From Bacteroidales bacterium UBA5281 (GTDB lineage: Bacteria; Bacteroidota; Bacteroidia; Bacteroidales; Lentimicrobiaceae): a stretch of 64,000 nucleotides of DNA. The stretch spans positions 6,935-70,934 of the forward strand of contig DHSR01000065.1 in NCBI GenBank assembly GCA_002410555.1, read 5' to 3'. The notes under the pieces were generated by a model. It saw only the letters and a list, made by a program, of their open reading frames with translations, was not told where the DNA came from and did not search any database. Position numbers and translations under genes: made by a program. This document shows positions 36,202 to 45,439 of this stretch, in pieces; positions within the stretch are counted from its first letter, which is position 1, and every line of letters starts with the position of its first letter.

Positions 36202-37740
36202 ATGGAAGAGATAAAAAACGCGGGCAGCGATACCCGTAAAAAAAGGCTGATCAAATCGTCGACAACAACTGCACTTTATGAGCATGGTAAAATCCCGCCT
36301 CAGGCTGTGGAACTGGAGGAAGCGGTGCTGGGAGCCATTATGCTCGAAAAAGATGCCCTGGCTGCGGTAATAGATGTGGTAAGACCGGAGGCTTTTTATA
36401 AAGATGCCCACCAGGTGATTTATCAGGCCATTACCCGGCTTTTTGGTAAGGGTGAACCCATTGATATTCTTACCGTTACCAATGAGTTAAAGTTTATGGG
36501 CGAACTCGACACGGTAGGTGGCCCCTTTTACATAGCACAACTTACCAACCGCATCGCTTCTGCCGCCAATACAGAATTTCATGCCCGCATCATCCTTCAA
36601 AAGTTTATACAACGTGAACTCATCCGGATTAGCTCCGATGTAATCCGTGATGCCTATGAAGAAACGACAGATGTTTTTCAGTTGCTCGATAAAACAGAAA
36701 ATCAACTCTTCAGCGTAAGCGAAACCAATATGCGGCGCAACTATGTGGATATGCAATCCCTTATCCGGGACGCACTGAAGCAAATTGGTGCTGCCAAAAG
36801 TAAGGATGGCAAACAAAGAGGTATAAGATCAGGATTTACCGTGCTCGACCGTTTTACAGGAGGATGGCAACCCTCAGATTTGATTATTGTGGCAGCGCGC
36901 CCTGGTATGGGTAAAACAGCCTTTGTACTTACTGCTGCCCGAAATTCTGCCATTGAATTTAACCATCCGGTGGCACTGTTTTCTCTTGAAATGTCATCCA
37001 TACAACTGGTTACAAGACTTATTTCGGCTGAAGCACAACTGTCAGCCGACAAGCTAAAAAAAGGGGAACTTGAAAGTTATGAATGGCAACAACTCAATAC
37101 CAAAATCAATACGCTGATTGATGCACCCATTTATATAGATGATACCCCATCCTTGTCTGTTTTTGAGTTAAGGGCCAAATGTCGCAGGCTTAAGGCACAG
37201 CATGACATTCAGTTGATTATTATAGATTACATTCAGTTGATGACAGCCGGCATTGACCGCAATATGGGCAATCGTGAGCAGGAAATCAGCACCATATCCC
37301 GCTCGCTCAAGGCCCTGGCCAAAGAGTTAAATGTGCCCGTTATTGCACTATCACAGCTAAACCGTTCGGTAGAAACCCGTCCCAATAAAAAGCCCATTCT
37401 GTCTGACTTACGTGAATCCGGGGCCATTGAACAGGATGCCGACATGGTATTGTTTATCTATCGCCCGGAATATTATAATCAAACTGCCGATGCAGAAGGT
37501 GAAAGCATACAGGGTGAGGCAGAAATAAGCATTGCCAAACACCGTAATGGTGCCCTGGGTGAAGTTAAGCTGAAATTTATTGCACGCTATGCGAAATTTG
37601 TTGATCCTGACAACCTGACTGCTGACAATGATAACATTGCACCCAATACCAATTTCGATAATGGCTCCAGCGTCAGTACTTATACCCTGCCATCAAAGAT
37701 GAATAATGATGACGATGTAACAGGATCATTGCCCTATTGA
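36202..37740 (+). CDS. dnaB: Replicative DNA helicase DnaB
   Basis: Hexameric 5'-3' helicase that unwinds the replication fork. The 512-residue protein has the N-terminal primase-interacting domain (PPQAVELEEAVLGAIM, about 33-130), a linker helix, and a RecA-like ATPase. Walker A is ARPGMGKTAF (about 233-242), Walker B region LIIIDYIQLM, and the sensor/arginine-finger region is LSQLNRSVETR with DLRESGAIEQDAD. There is no intein. The acidic Asn-rich tail (~490-512) is typical of Bacteroidota homologues. It is flanked upstream by a strong terminator, so it is likely monocistronic. Confidence 0.96.
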   Translation: MEEIKNAGSDTRKKRLIKSSTTTALYEHGKIPPQAVELEEAVLGAIMLEKDALAAVIDVVRPEAFYKDAHQVIYQAITRLFGKGEPIDILTVTNELKFMGELDTVGGPFYIAQLTNRIASAANTEFHARIILQKFIQRELIRISSDVIRDAYEETTDVFQLLDKTENQLFSVSETNMRRNYVDMQSLIRDALKQIGAAKSKDGKQRGIRSGFTVLDRFTGGWQPSDLIIVAARPGMGKTAFVLTAARNSAIEFNHPVALFSLEMSSIQLVTRLISAEAQLSADKLKKGELESYEWQQLNTKINTLIDAPIYIDDTPSLSVFELRAKCRRLKAQHDIQLIIIDYIQLMTAGIDRNMGNREQEISTISRSLKALAKELNVPVIALSQLNRSVETRPNKKPILSDLRESGAIEQDADMVLFIYRPEYYNQTADAEGESIQGEAEISIAKHRNGALGEVKLKFIARYAKFVDPDNLTADNDNIAPNTNFDNGSSVSTYTLPSKMNNDDDVTGSLPY

Positions 37741-38128
37741 ATACGGCTACCCTTCAAACATCCTGTAACATCTAACTTACGGGCATTGGGATAAGTTAAA
37801 AATGAACCGTAAATTAACTACGACGATAAAATACGGTGAATCCAAACAAAGAAGAAGCTTTGAGATCAAGGCTCAATGCTAAATACCAGACGAAATGTTG
37901 TGGCAGTGAAATTTTATGAGCTAAATACCCCGAATCCGGTGTAATTGAAAAAGATGCCGGTGTCAACAGATTTATCATGTCAGTTTTAAAATGGATAGAA
38001 ACCTTGAACAAAAGGCGGTTAAAGCAGGCAGATAAAGCGGTACTTATGTTTCTGCAGACATTGATATTGGTACAGATGGTTATAATAAATCTATGCATAA
38101 CTGCGTTATGACTGATAATAATACTATA
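37741..38128. other. Gene-free interval between dnaB and the next gene
   Basis: No gene is supported. A minus-strand open frame (37814-38227) runs into the next gene and has no credible start. Its C-terminal translation looks faintly protein-like, so a decayed remnant is possible but unproven. Confidence 0.5.
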
Positions 38129-39385
38129 ATGAGGAAACTGATTACTTTTATTGGATTTTTCCTGATCACCCTTCATATACAGGCAGCTTTTATACTGCTG
38201 CCTATGGACAATACCCAGAAAAATCATTTAAAAGCTTATGGCATTGCGTATTACGTTTTACAGCAGGATGTAGAGGTAAGTTGGCTGCTCAATTACCGCG
38301 GCGGCAGTTTTATGTTCATGCATCACCCCTCACTCGAATCAGAATGTACTATTCGTGGAGTCAGCTATCAGATAATAGCCGATGTTCAGGCCGATGCCAT
38401 AATACTCGAAATAGCTGATCCACAATCCAATACAGATGCTGTTAAACTGCAGAAGGCGCCACGAGTGGCGGTGTATACGCCAAAAAGCAAATTGCCCTGG
38501 GACGATGCCGTAACCCTTGCCCTTACCTATGCCGAAATTCCCTATGATGTTGTATATGATGAAGAAGTAATGGGTGGTATTTTGCCTATGTACGACTGGC
38601 TCCATCTTCATCATGAAGATTTTACCGGTCAGTATGGTAAGTTCTGGTATGCTTACCGCAATGCAGCCTGGTATCAGCAGGATGTAGCCAACACCGAACG
38701 TACCGCAGCCAATCTTGGCTTCAGTAAAGTATCAGACCTTAAAACTGCAGTGGCCCATAAAATCAGGGAATTTACCTCAGGCGGGGGCTATTTATTTGCC
38801 ATGTGCTCAGCTCCCGACAGTTATGATGTAGCGCTTGCCACCGATCACATTGATATATGTGATGTAATGTTTGACGGCGATCCGGCAGACAAAAACATCA
38901 ATGAAAATTTAAATTACGACAACTGCTTTGCTTTCTATAACTTCAAGGTAAATACCAATCCTTACGAGTATGAAATCTCCAACATTGATGTAACCAATAC
39001 CCGCAAAGTAAGTGCCTCCAATGACTTTTTTACCCTTTTTGATTTTTCGGCCAAATGGGATCCGGTGCCCACCATGCTTACCCAAAATCATGAAAAGGTA
39101 ATTAAAGGATTTATGGGGCAAACCACAGCATTTAACAAAAGCATGGTTAAGCCGAATGTGGTTTTGATGGGTGAAAACAAATCGGCAGGTGAAGCTAAAT
39201 ACATTCATGGTGAGTTTGGCAAGGGCACCTGGACGTTTTATGGCGGACACGATCCGGAAGACTATCAGCACCTGGTAGGCGATCCACCCACCGACCTCAA
39301 CCTTTTCCCCAATTCACCCGGTTATCGTCTGATACTCAATAACGTACTTTTTCCGGCGGCCAAAAAGAAAAAACAAAAAACCTGA
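38129..39385 (+). CDS. Secreted class I amidotransferase-like protein
   Basis: From the ATG at 38129 the 418-residue product has a signal peptide (LITLHIQAAF region). Homologues in Bacteroidota are often labelled asparagine synthetase B, but no ATP-pyrophosphatase domain or N-terminal nucleophile Cys is visible. The body (~110-405) looks like a flavodoxin-like/glutamine-amidotransferase fold: PRVAVYTPKSKLPWDDAV, GGGYLFAMCSAPDSYDV (a possible nucleophile Cys in a GYLFAMCSA turn) and GKGTWTFYGGHDPEDYQH near the end. The family name should be treated as doubtful. A TonB-dependent receptor gene follows 38 bp downstream and may be co-transcribed. Confidence 0.65.
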   Translation: MRKLITFIGFFLITLHIQAAFILLPMDNTQKNHLKAYGIAYYVLQQDVEVSWLLNYRGGSFMFMHHPSLESECTIRGVSYQIIADVQADAIILEIADPQSNTDAVKLQKAPRVAVYTPKSKLPWDDAVTLALTYAEIPYDVVYDEEVMGGILPMYDWLHLHHEDFTGQYGKFWYAYRNAAWYQQDVANTERTAANLGFSKVSDLKTAVAHKIREFTSGGGYLFAMCSAPDSYDVALATDHIDICDVMFDGDPADKNINENLNYDNCFAFYNFKVNTNPYEYEISNIDVTNTRKVSASNDFFTLFDFSAKWDPVPTMLTQNHEKVIKGFMGQTTAFNKSMVKPNVVLMGENKSAGEAKYIHGEFGKGTWTFYGGHDPEDYQHLVGDPPTDLNLFPNSPGYRLILNNVLFPAAKKKKQKT

Positions 39386-39423
39386 CCCTTCTTCCTTAAC
39401 TTTACAACAAGCACCGCTCATTT

Positions 39424-41805
39424 ATGCTTAAAAAACTGATTGTTTTTATTCTGCTGATTGCCGGCACAGGCACCCTCTGTGCTCAAACCCGATATACGCT
39501 AAGCGGTTATGTTCGCGAAAAAGGAACCCATGAACTCCTTCCAGGGGTAAACATCTACGTTCCCTCCTTACGCAACGGAACGGTAACAAACAACTATGGT
39601 TTCTACTCTCTTAGTCTGCCTGAAGGTACTTGCGAAGTTATATTTTCTTATATTGGTTATCAAACAGTTTCATACCAGATCGTCTTTGATCAAAACAGGG
39701 ATTTGGAAGTAAACTTATCAGGAAGCATTGCCCTGAGTGAAGTAACCATTACGGCCGAAGAGATTACCCGCAACAGTGAAAACAGCCAGATGAGTATGGT
39801 TGTTTTACCGGTTCAACAAATTAAAAACATACCGGCTTTTCTTGGCGAAAAAGATGTTTTTAAAGCCCTGCAGCTCATGCCGGGGGTACAAAAGGGATCA
39901 GAAGGAAGCAGCGGATTGTATGTCAGGGGAGGCGGCCCCGATCAGAATCTTATTATTCTGGATGATGCACCGGTATATAATGCCAGTCATTTATTCGGCT
40001 TTTTCTCAATATTCAATGGAGATGCGCTTAAAAGCATTGAACTTACCAAAGGCGGCTTTCCGGCACGCTTTGGCGGAAGGTTGTCCTCGGTGGTGGAAAT
40101 GACCATGAAGGATGGGAACAAAACCAAACTTTCAGGTGAAGCCGGGATAGGGCTGATTTCATCCAGGCTGCTTCTGGAAGGTCCGATTATTAAAGAAAAG
40201 GCTTCTTTTATTGTGTCGGCCAGACGAACATATATTGATGCACTGATCCGGCCCATGATGCCCAGGGACGAAAAGTTTGGCTATTATTTCTACGATCTGA
40301 ATGCTAAGGTCAATTATGATTTTGGACGGAAGGACAAGCTGTATCTGAGTGGCTATTTTGGCCGGGATAAATTCAGCATAGTTGACCGCGGCAATTATTA
40401 TGATGAATTCAACCAAAACCAATACTCAACCGAAGCGGGATTATACTGGCAAAATGCCACCTCTACCATCCGTTGGAATCATCTGTTTAACAATAAAGTT
40501 TTTGCAAATACTTCTGCCATTTTCAGCCGGTACAATCTTACCATTTATGACAAAGAGAAAGACAACAGCGGCACTTATTCTCTGAAATACTATTCAGGGA
40601 TACGTGATTTTGCACTTAAATATGATCTCGAATACCATGCCACGCCGACCTATACCTTAAGAACAGGTATACAGACTACCCAGCACCGGTTTACCCCAAG
40701 TGCTGTGGTTGAAAAAGATTCGCAAACGCTGGAAAATTTTGACCAAAAAACCATTTATGATTCTTTTGAATCAGGGCTATATGCTGAAAATCAGTTTAAT
40801 TTTGGTGGCAAAGCCCAGCTGAATGCCGGTTTTCGCCTCAGTCATTTCGCCGTAGATGGGGAATACTACCTGGCACCCGAGCCTCGCATGTCTTTTAACT
40901 TTATTTTAAGCAAAGGCTTTTCAGCCAAAGCTGCTTATGCTGAAATGAACCAGTACATACATCTGTTGAGCAATACCGGCATAGGGCTGCCAACTGATTT
41001 GTGGGTACCTTCCACCACACGCGTAAAACCACAGAACTCCCGGCAGCTTTCGGCAGGCCTGGCGCGCGACCTGAACAATCCCGGTCTTTCTGTAACTCTG
41101 GAAGGTTATTACAAATGGAGCAAGAATATTTTGGGGTATAAGCCGGGTGCCAGTTTTCTACTGATAGATGACCCCAGCGAAGCCCGCAATTTTACCTGGC
41201 AGGATAATGTTACTGCCGGAAAGTCGCTTTCCTATGGTGCCGAATTGTTGATACATAAAAAAACAGGCCGCTTTAGCGGATGGATAGGCTACACCCTCTC
41301 CTGGACCAAACTTAAATTCGATGAGATAAATTTTGGCGAATATTTCTGGGCCAAGTACGACCGCAGGCATGATTTGTCGGTGGTGGCTATATATGAAATC
41401 AATCCCCGGGTTACTTTATCGGGTACCTGGGTATATGGCACAGGCAATGCCATTACGCTTCCTCAGGCAGACTTTCCCGTCCTTATTAATAACCCCATCG
41501 AAAATCTACTTGGTGAACATTTCAGTGGCTACTATTACTACCCTCAATCAGTAACTGATTACGGAAGGGTAAACTCCTACCGGATAAAAGCTTATCACCG
41601 GCTTGATCTTTCTGTTCAGTTTCATAAACAAATGAAAAGATGGGAACGCACCTGGGAGTTTGGACTCTACAATGCTTATAGCAGAAAAAATCCTTTCTTT
41701 TATTTTATTGATGAAACCTATACAGAATATGGCTCCAGAAGCACCTTGAAGCAGGTTTCCATATTTCCCATCATTCCATCAGTATCTTACAATATTAAGT
41801 TTTAA
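39424..41805 (+). CDS. TonB-dependent outer-membrane receptor with CarboxypepD-like N-terminal domain
   Basis: A 793-residue outer-membrane transporter. A signal peptide (GTLCAQ, ~1-21) precedes a carboxypeptidase-regulatory-like domain (~24-105, LSGYVREKGTHELLPGVNIYV). The plug domain follows (~120-230, GEKDVFKALQLMPGVQKGSEGSSGLYVRGGGPDQNLIILDDAPVYN), then a 22-strand-type barrel ending in an aromatic C-terminus (SVSYNIKF). It is followed after 4 bp by a DUF4249 lipoprotein gene, a standard pair in Bacteroidota distinct from SusC/SusD. The transported substrate is unknown. Confidence 0.92.
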   Translation: MLKKLIVFILLIAGTGTLCAQTRYTLSGYVREKGTHELLPGVNIYVPSLRNGTVTNNYGFYSLSLPEGTCEVIFSYIGYQTVSYQIVFDQNRDLEVNLSGSIALSEVTITAEEITRNSENSQMSMVVLPVQQIKNIPAFLGEKDVFKALQLMPGVQKGSEGSSGLYVRGGGPDQNLIILDDAPVYNASHLFGFFSIFNGDALKSIELTKGGFPARFGGRLSSVVEMTMKDGNKTKLSGEAGIGLISSRLLLEGPIIKEKASFIVSARRTYIDALIRPMMPRDEKFGYYFYDLNAKVNYDFGRKDKLYLSGYFGRDKFSIVDRGNYYDEFNQNQYSTEAGLYWQNATSTIRWNHLFNNKVFANTSAIFSRYNLTIYDKEKDNSGTYSLKYYSGIRDFALKYDLEYHATPTYTLRTGIQTTQHRFTPSAVVEKDSQTLENFDQKTIYDSFESGLYAENQFNFGGKAQLNAGFRLSHFAVDGEYYLAPEPRMSFNFILSKGFSAKAAYAEMNQYIHLLSNTGIGLPTDLWVPSTTRVKPQNSRQLSAGLARDLNNPGLSVTLEGYYKWSKNILGYKPGASFLLIDDPSEARNFTWQDNVTAGKSLSYGAELLIHKKTGRFSGWIGYTLSWTKLKFDEINFGEYFWAKYDRRHDLSVVAIYEINPRVTLSGTWVYGTGNAITLPQADFPVLINNPIENLLGEHFSGYYYYPQSVTDYGRVNSYRIKAYHRLDLSVQFHKQMKRWERTWEFGLYNAYSRKNPFFYFIDETYTEYGSRSTLKQVSIFPIIPSVSYNIKF

Positions 41806-41809
41806 GACA

Positions 41810-42676
41810 ATGAAAAACATACATACACTTCTCCTGTCGTTGGTGGTTCTGGTTTTATTTCCATCCTGCGATCAATTGATTTCTGAAATAGATGCCCCAC
41901 CATCAGAACCTAAATTGGTAGTTTATTCTGTAATTTCCCCACAAGATTCGGTTGTTGAAGTCAGGGTATATAAGAGTAATCCGCTTTTTAATAAGGTAAA
42001 TTATGATTATTTCGACAATAGATTTCCACCGGTAACCAATGCCACAGTGTTGATGAGTTCCGGGAGCCGGTCGGTGACTATACCCTATGACGAAGAAAAT
42101 GAAACATACCGGATTGATGCATCGGCAATAGACGTTGAAGCGGGAATGCATTACGTGTTAATGGTTATGGTTCCGGAATTTTCACAGGTATCAGCCGAAT
42201 GCACCGTTCCGGAACAGGCCCCACCGGATATAGAGATCACTGGTTCCGGATTCACTCAGGAAACAGGTATGGAAGAGTGGTATTTTGAGTTCAAATTTAA
42301 GGATTTACCCGGACCAGGCCATAATTACCTGGTGAATGCAGCAATATTATATTATGACCCATGGATGGATGAAACACACAATTATTTCAATGGATTTAAA
42401 CAGGGTACTCCGCTGGTTACTGATAAATCAAATGATGGTGGATATTTCTACTACAGGACTTACCCAAATGCGCCGGTACATGTTGAGAATTCAGACAAGG
42501 TATGGGTTTCTCTTTCACTCATAGATGAGCATTATTACCTGTATGCCCAATCTGTAAATAACTTCCAGGACGAAAATCCGTTCAGCGAGCCCACACCTGT
42601 ATACAGTAACATTGACGGTGGATTGGGGGTATTTGCAGCAATGAATTCTGTACTTAAGGCTGTGCCATTTGAGTAA
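41810..42676 (+). CDS. DUF4249 outer-membrane lipoprotein
   Basis: The 288-residue product has a lipoprotein signal (LFPSC, Cys20) and a DUF4249 fold: KLVVYSVISPQDSVVEVRVYKSNPLF at the N-terminus and the QSVNNFQDENPFSEPTPVYSNIDGGLGVFAA closing motif. It starts 4 bp after the TonB receptor, so the two are translated from one message and probably form one surface complex. It ends 2 bp before the convergent folA gene. Confidence 0.9.
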   Translation: MKNIHTLLLSLVVLVLFPSCDQLISEIDAPPSEPKLVVYSVISPQDSVVEVRVYKSNPLFNKVNYDYFDNRFPPVTNATVLMSSGSRSVTIPYDEENETYRIDASAIDVEAGMHYVLMVMVPEFSQVSAECTVPEQAPPDIEITGSGFTQETGMEEWYFEFKFKDLPGPGHNYLVNAAILYYDPWMDETHNYFNGFKQGTPLVTDKSNDGGYFYYRTYPNAPVHVENSDKVWVSLSLIDEHYYLYAQSVNNFQDENPFSEPTPVYSNIDGGLGVFAAMNSVLKAVPFE

Positions 42677-42678
42677 TA

Positions 42679-43179
42679 CTAAACATCCTGTTTTCTGAGG
42701 AGTGTAACAAAAGAATAGGAAAATTGCACATCCGGATCATTATCCACGCGGGTGCGCGATTCTTCCATCCATTCATCCCAATTAATTTCAGGAAAAAACA
42801 CCCCCGCATCAAAGGACTGGTGCACAATGGTAAGGTAAATCTTATCAGCGAGCGGCAAAAATTGCTCATATATGTTACCACCGCCAATGATGAAATTCTC
42901 CCTGTTGTCTTCCATCAATGAAATGGCTTCATGTATGGAGTGTGCTACCTCACTTTTCGGAAAATCAGCCCCTTGCTGACGCGTGAGAACCACACTGCGC
43001 CGATTGGGCAGGGGTTTAAAGGGCATAGAGTTAAATGTCTTGCTTCCCATTACAATGGTATGGCCGGTGGTGGTCTTCTTAAAATGACGCAGGTCGTTGG
43101 GAATATGCCACAATAACTGATTGTCTTTGCCTATGGCATTGTTTTCGGCCATAGCAACAATAATGGAGATTAACTTCAT
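42679..43179 (-). CDS. folA: Dihydrofolate reductase
   Basis: Reduces dihydrofolate to tetrahydrofolate with NADPH. The 166-residue protein shows ISIIVAMAENNAIGKDNQLLWHIPNDLRHFKK with catalytic Asp at about residue 29. GHTIVMGSKTFNSMP (NADPH loop) and FIIGGGNIYEQFLPLADKIYLT follow. It lies downstream of thyA on the same strand, the classic thyA-folA order, since thymidylate synthesis produces the dihydrofolate this enzyme recycles. Confidence 0.95.
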   Translation of the reverse strand: MKLISIIVAMAENNAIGKDNQLLWHIPNDLRHFKKTTTGHTIVMGSKTFNSMPFKPLPNRRSVVLTRQQGADFPKSEVAHSIHEAISLMEDNRENFIIGGGNIYEQFLPLADKIYLTIVHQSFDAGVFFPEINWDEWMEESRTRVDNDPDVQFSYSFVTLLRKQDV

Positions 43180-43243
43180 TGGTTTAAGGTATCAAAGGGA
43201 AACATGGGCAATCATCTAAAAAAGCATCTTAAGGTTAAAAGCT

Positions 43244-44038
43244 TCACACCGCAATGGGCGCCTTAATTGATGGATGGGGGTCATAGCCCAACAATTCGAA
43301 ATCATCGAATGTAAATTCGAAGATGTCTTTTACTTCCGGATTGATTTTCATCCGGGGCAGTGGTCTGAAATTGCGGCTCAACTGCAGGGCAACCTGCTCC
43401 GTATGATTCAGATAGATGTGGGCATCGCCAAAGGTATGGATAAACTCTCCGGGCTTCAAACCGGTAACCTGAGCCATCATCAGCGTAAGCAGGGCGTACG
43501 AAGCGATGTTAAACGGCACACCCAGAAAAATATCGGCACTTCGCTGATACAACTGGCATGACAGTTTTCCGTTGGCCACATAAAACTGAAACAACACATG
43601 ACAGGGAGGCAGGGCCATTTTATCAATCTCTCCCGGGTTCCAGGCCGTTACCATCAGCCGGCGGGAATCAGGATTATTCTTAATCATTTCTGCCACCCGG
43701 GCAATCTGATCGATGGTTCGCCCATCGGCAGCAGTCCAGGAGCGCCACTGGTGACCATAAACAGGACCCAAATCTCCATTTTCATCTGCCCACTCATCCC
43801 AAATACTTACTTTATTATCATGCAGGTACTTAACGTTGGTATCACCTTTCAAGAACCACAGTAGTTCATGAATAATCGACCGCAAATGTAGCTTCTTGGT
43901 GGTGAGCGCAGGAAAGCCATCCGCCAGGTTAAAGCTCATCTGGTGGCCAAAAATGCTCAGCGTGCCGGTGCCCGTGCGATCATCCTTACGCACCCCATGT
44001 TGCATCACCTGTTTGAGTAAGTTGTGGTATTGTATCAT
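43244..44038 (-). CDS. thyA: Thymidylate synthase
   Basis: Methylates dUMP to dTMP using methylene-tetrahydrofolate. The 264-residue protein has the same length as E. coli ThyA, with the nucleophile C146 in [33 protein letters not shown] and [12 protein letters not shown] follow, and the C-terminus ends IKAPIAV. folA follows 64 bp downstream on the same strand. Confidence 0.97.
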   Translation of the reverse strand: MIQYHNLLKQVMQHGVRKDDRTGTGTLSIFGHQMSFNLADGFPALTTKKLHLRSIIHELLWFLKGDTNVKYLHDNKVSIWDEWADENGDLGPVYGHQWRSWTAADGRTIDQIARVAEMIKNNPDSRRLMVTAWNPGEIDKMALPPCHVLFQFYVANGKLSCQLYQRSADIFLGVPFNIASYALLTLMMAQVTGLKPGEFIHTFGDAHIYLNHTEQVALQLSRNFRPLPRMKINPEVKDIFEFTFDDFELLGYDPHPSIKAPIAV

Positions 44039-44104
44039 TGTATCAAAAGCAAATTAAATTTTAAACATCCATTCAATCCGTTATTGCGAGAACAAAAGAC
44101 ATCC

Positions 44105-45214
44105 CTATTTTTGGTCTTCTGGGGATAAATCCTGCCCGGTACGTTTTTTAAAATGTGCTGAGTCGCCCCAGATATCGTAACCAATTTCGCTTCCGGCAAT
44201 ATGAATGCGGGCCTCCAGGCAATTCTTGCAATCCGGGGCATTCTCATCGGTGCAGGGTTTGTTTTCGTAAAGTTTATAATCATTTCTATACGTTCCGGGA
44301 GTAATGTTGGGCATAATGATGTTGGAACCAATTTTAAGCGCCTTTTCACGTCCCGCAGGATCAATGGCCTGAAGTGCAGTAGCCGCCACGATATTGATGT
44401 CTTTCATTAAAATCCGCAGCAGGGCAATCATCTTAAAGGCCAGATCCAGCCGCTCTGCCAGTGGCAACAACTGGTCACGGTATTGCCACAGCGGGGTATC
44501 TGCATGTTCAATGTAGGGGCCCATCCCACACATATCAATATCAAAAGCTTTCATAAACAGCAGATCATCGGCCAGATCGCCCAGGGTTTGAAAGGGCAAC
44601 CCGATCATTACTCCTGTACCTACCTGATAACCGGCGGCTTTCAAGTCGTACAATCCCTGAAGCCGGCGTTCGAAACGATGAATGTCATCATGAGGATGTA
44701 TTTTGTAATAAAGTTCACGGCTCGATGATTCGATGCGAAGCAGATAACGGTGCGCTCCGGCTTCAAACCAGCGCTTATACACTTCAGGACTTTGTTCTCC
44801 AACCGACAAGGTAATGCCCAGTTTGCCATCTGAAAGTTTTTTTATTTCGCGAAGCAGATGCTCTATGCGGCTGGTGAAAAATTCTGATTCCAGCTCCCCA
44901 CCTTGTATAGCCACAGAGCCATAGCCGCTTTCGTAAGCAAAACGGGCGGCTTCTAAAATCTCATCATCACTCAGGTTATACCGGTGCGTATTTTTATTCT
45001 CCCTGCGGATGCCACAATAATAACAATTCTTGCTGCAGATATTTGAAAACTCAATTAAACCCCTGAAATAGACTTTATTACCAACATACTGCTCTTTAAT
45101 GAATGCAGCATGGGCAAAAAGCCTCGCACGCTCCTCCCCTTTTACGGAAAGTAAATACATCAGGTCGTCGCGGCTTAATGCGTCTTTATTGAGCAAAAGA
45201 TCAAAATCATTCAT
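44105..45214 (-). CDS. hydE: [FeFe]-hydrogenase H-cluster radical SAM maturase HydE
   Basis: Radical SAM enzyme that helps build the dithiolate bridge of the [FeFe]-hydrogenase H-cluster. The 369-residue protein has the CxxxCxxC motif as C60-SKN-C64-YY-C67 within FSNICSKNCYYCGIRRENK. GYGSVAIQGGE and GTGVMIGLPFQTLGDLADDL (barrel and SAM-binding regions) and the MGPYIEHADTPLW signature follow. It lies upstream of thyA with a 66-bp gap. No hydF, hydG or hydrogenase gene is in the window, so the rest of the system must be elsewhere. The sequence is HydE-like rather than BioB-like because of the spacing and the GMGPYIEH segment. Confidence 0.9.
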   Translation of the reverse strand: MNDFDLLLNKDALSRDDLMYLLSVKGEERARLFAHAAFIKEQYVGNKVYFRGLIEFSNICSKNCYYCGIRRENKNTHRYNLSDDEILEAARFAYESGYGSVAIQGGELESEFFTSRIEHLLREIKKLSDGKLGITLSVGEQSPEVYKRWFEAGAHRYLLRIESSSRELYYKIHPHDDIHRFERRLQGLYDLKAAGYQVGTGVMIGLPFQTLGDLADDLLFMKAFDIDMCGMGPYIEHADTPLWQYRDQLLPLAERLDLAFKMIALLRILMKDINIVAATALQAIDPAGREKALKIGSNIIMPNITPGTYRNDYKLYENKPCTDENAPDCKNCLEARIHIAGSEIGYDIWGDSAHFKKRTGQDLSPEDQK

Positions 45215-45237
45215 TGTAACATCGTTGAAATCTACTG

Positions 45238-45245
45238 CAAAATTA
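45238..45245 (-). promoter_or_regulatory. Candidate -7 element for hydE
   Basis: On the minus strand TAATTTTG matches TAnnTTTG about 24 bp upstream of the hydE ATG. A -33 TTG is not obvious. Confidence 0.4.
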
Positions 45246-45379
45246 AGCTAAAATAAGTTTCGGCAGCTATTTAGGTTAAGGGAGTCGGCAGGCTATTGGA
45301 GAAATGGTTAAAATGGCTACAACAACACGCTTTACATATTATACCCGATATAATATGTTGGGTTAAATACAGCCATTGA

Positions 45380-45411
45380 TTGACATACATGCATCGAATG
45401 CTGTATATTTG
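45380..45411 (+). promoter_or_regulatory. Promoter of the spermidine-synthase-like gene
   Basis: TTG at 45380-45382 and TATATTTG at 45404-45411 with a 21-nt spacer give a full Bacteroidota-type promoter. The element lies 28 bp before the ATG at 45440 and decides the start in favour of that codon. Confidence 0.6.
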
Positions 45412-45439
45412 TATGCACATCCATATCCAAACAGCCTGC

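Noticed and set aside
37814..38227. Minus-strand open frame overlapping the start of the amidotransferase-like gene
   Set aside because: It has no credible start and overlaps a better gene. Its end (SLDLKASSLFGFTVFYRR) looks faintly like real protein, so a remnant is possible, but nothing else supports it.
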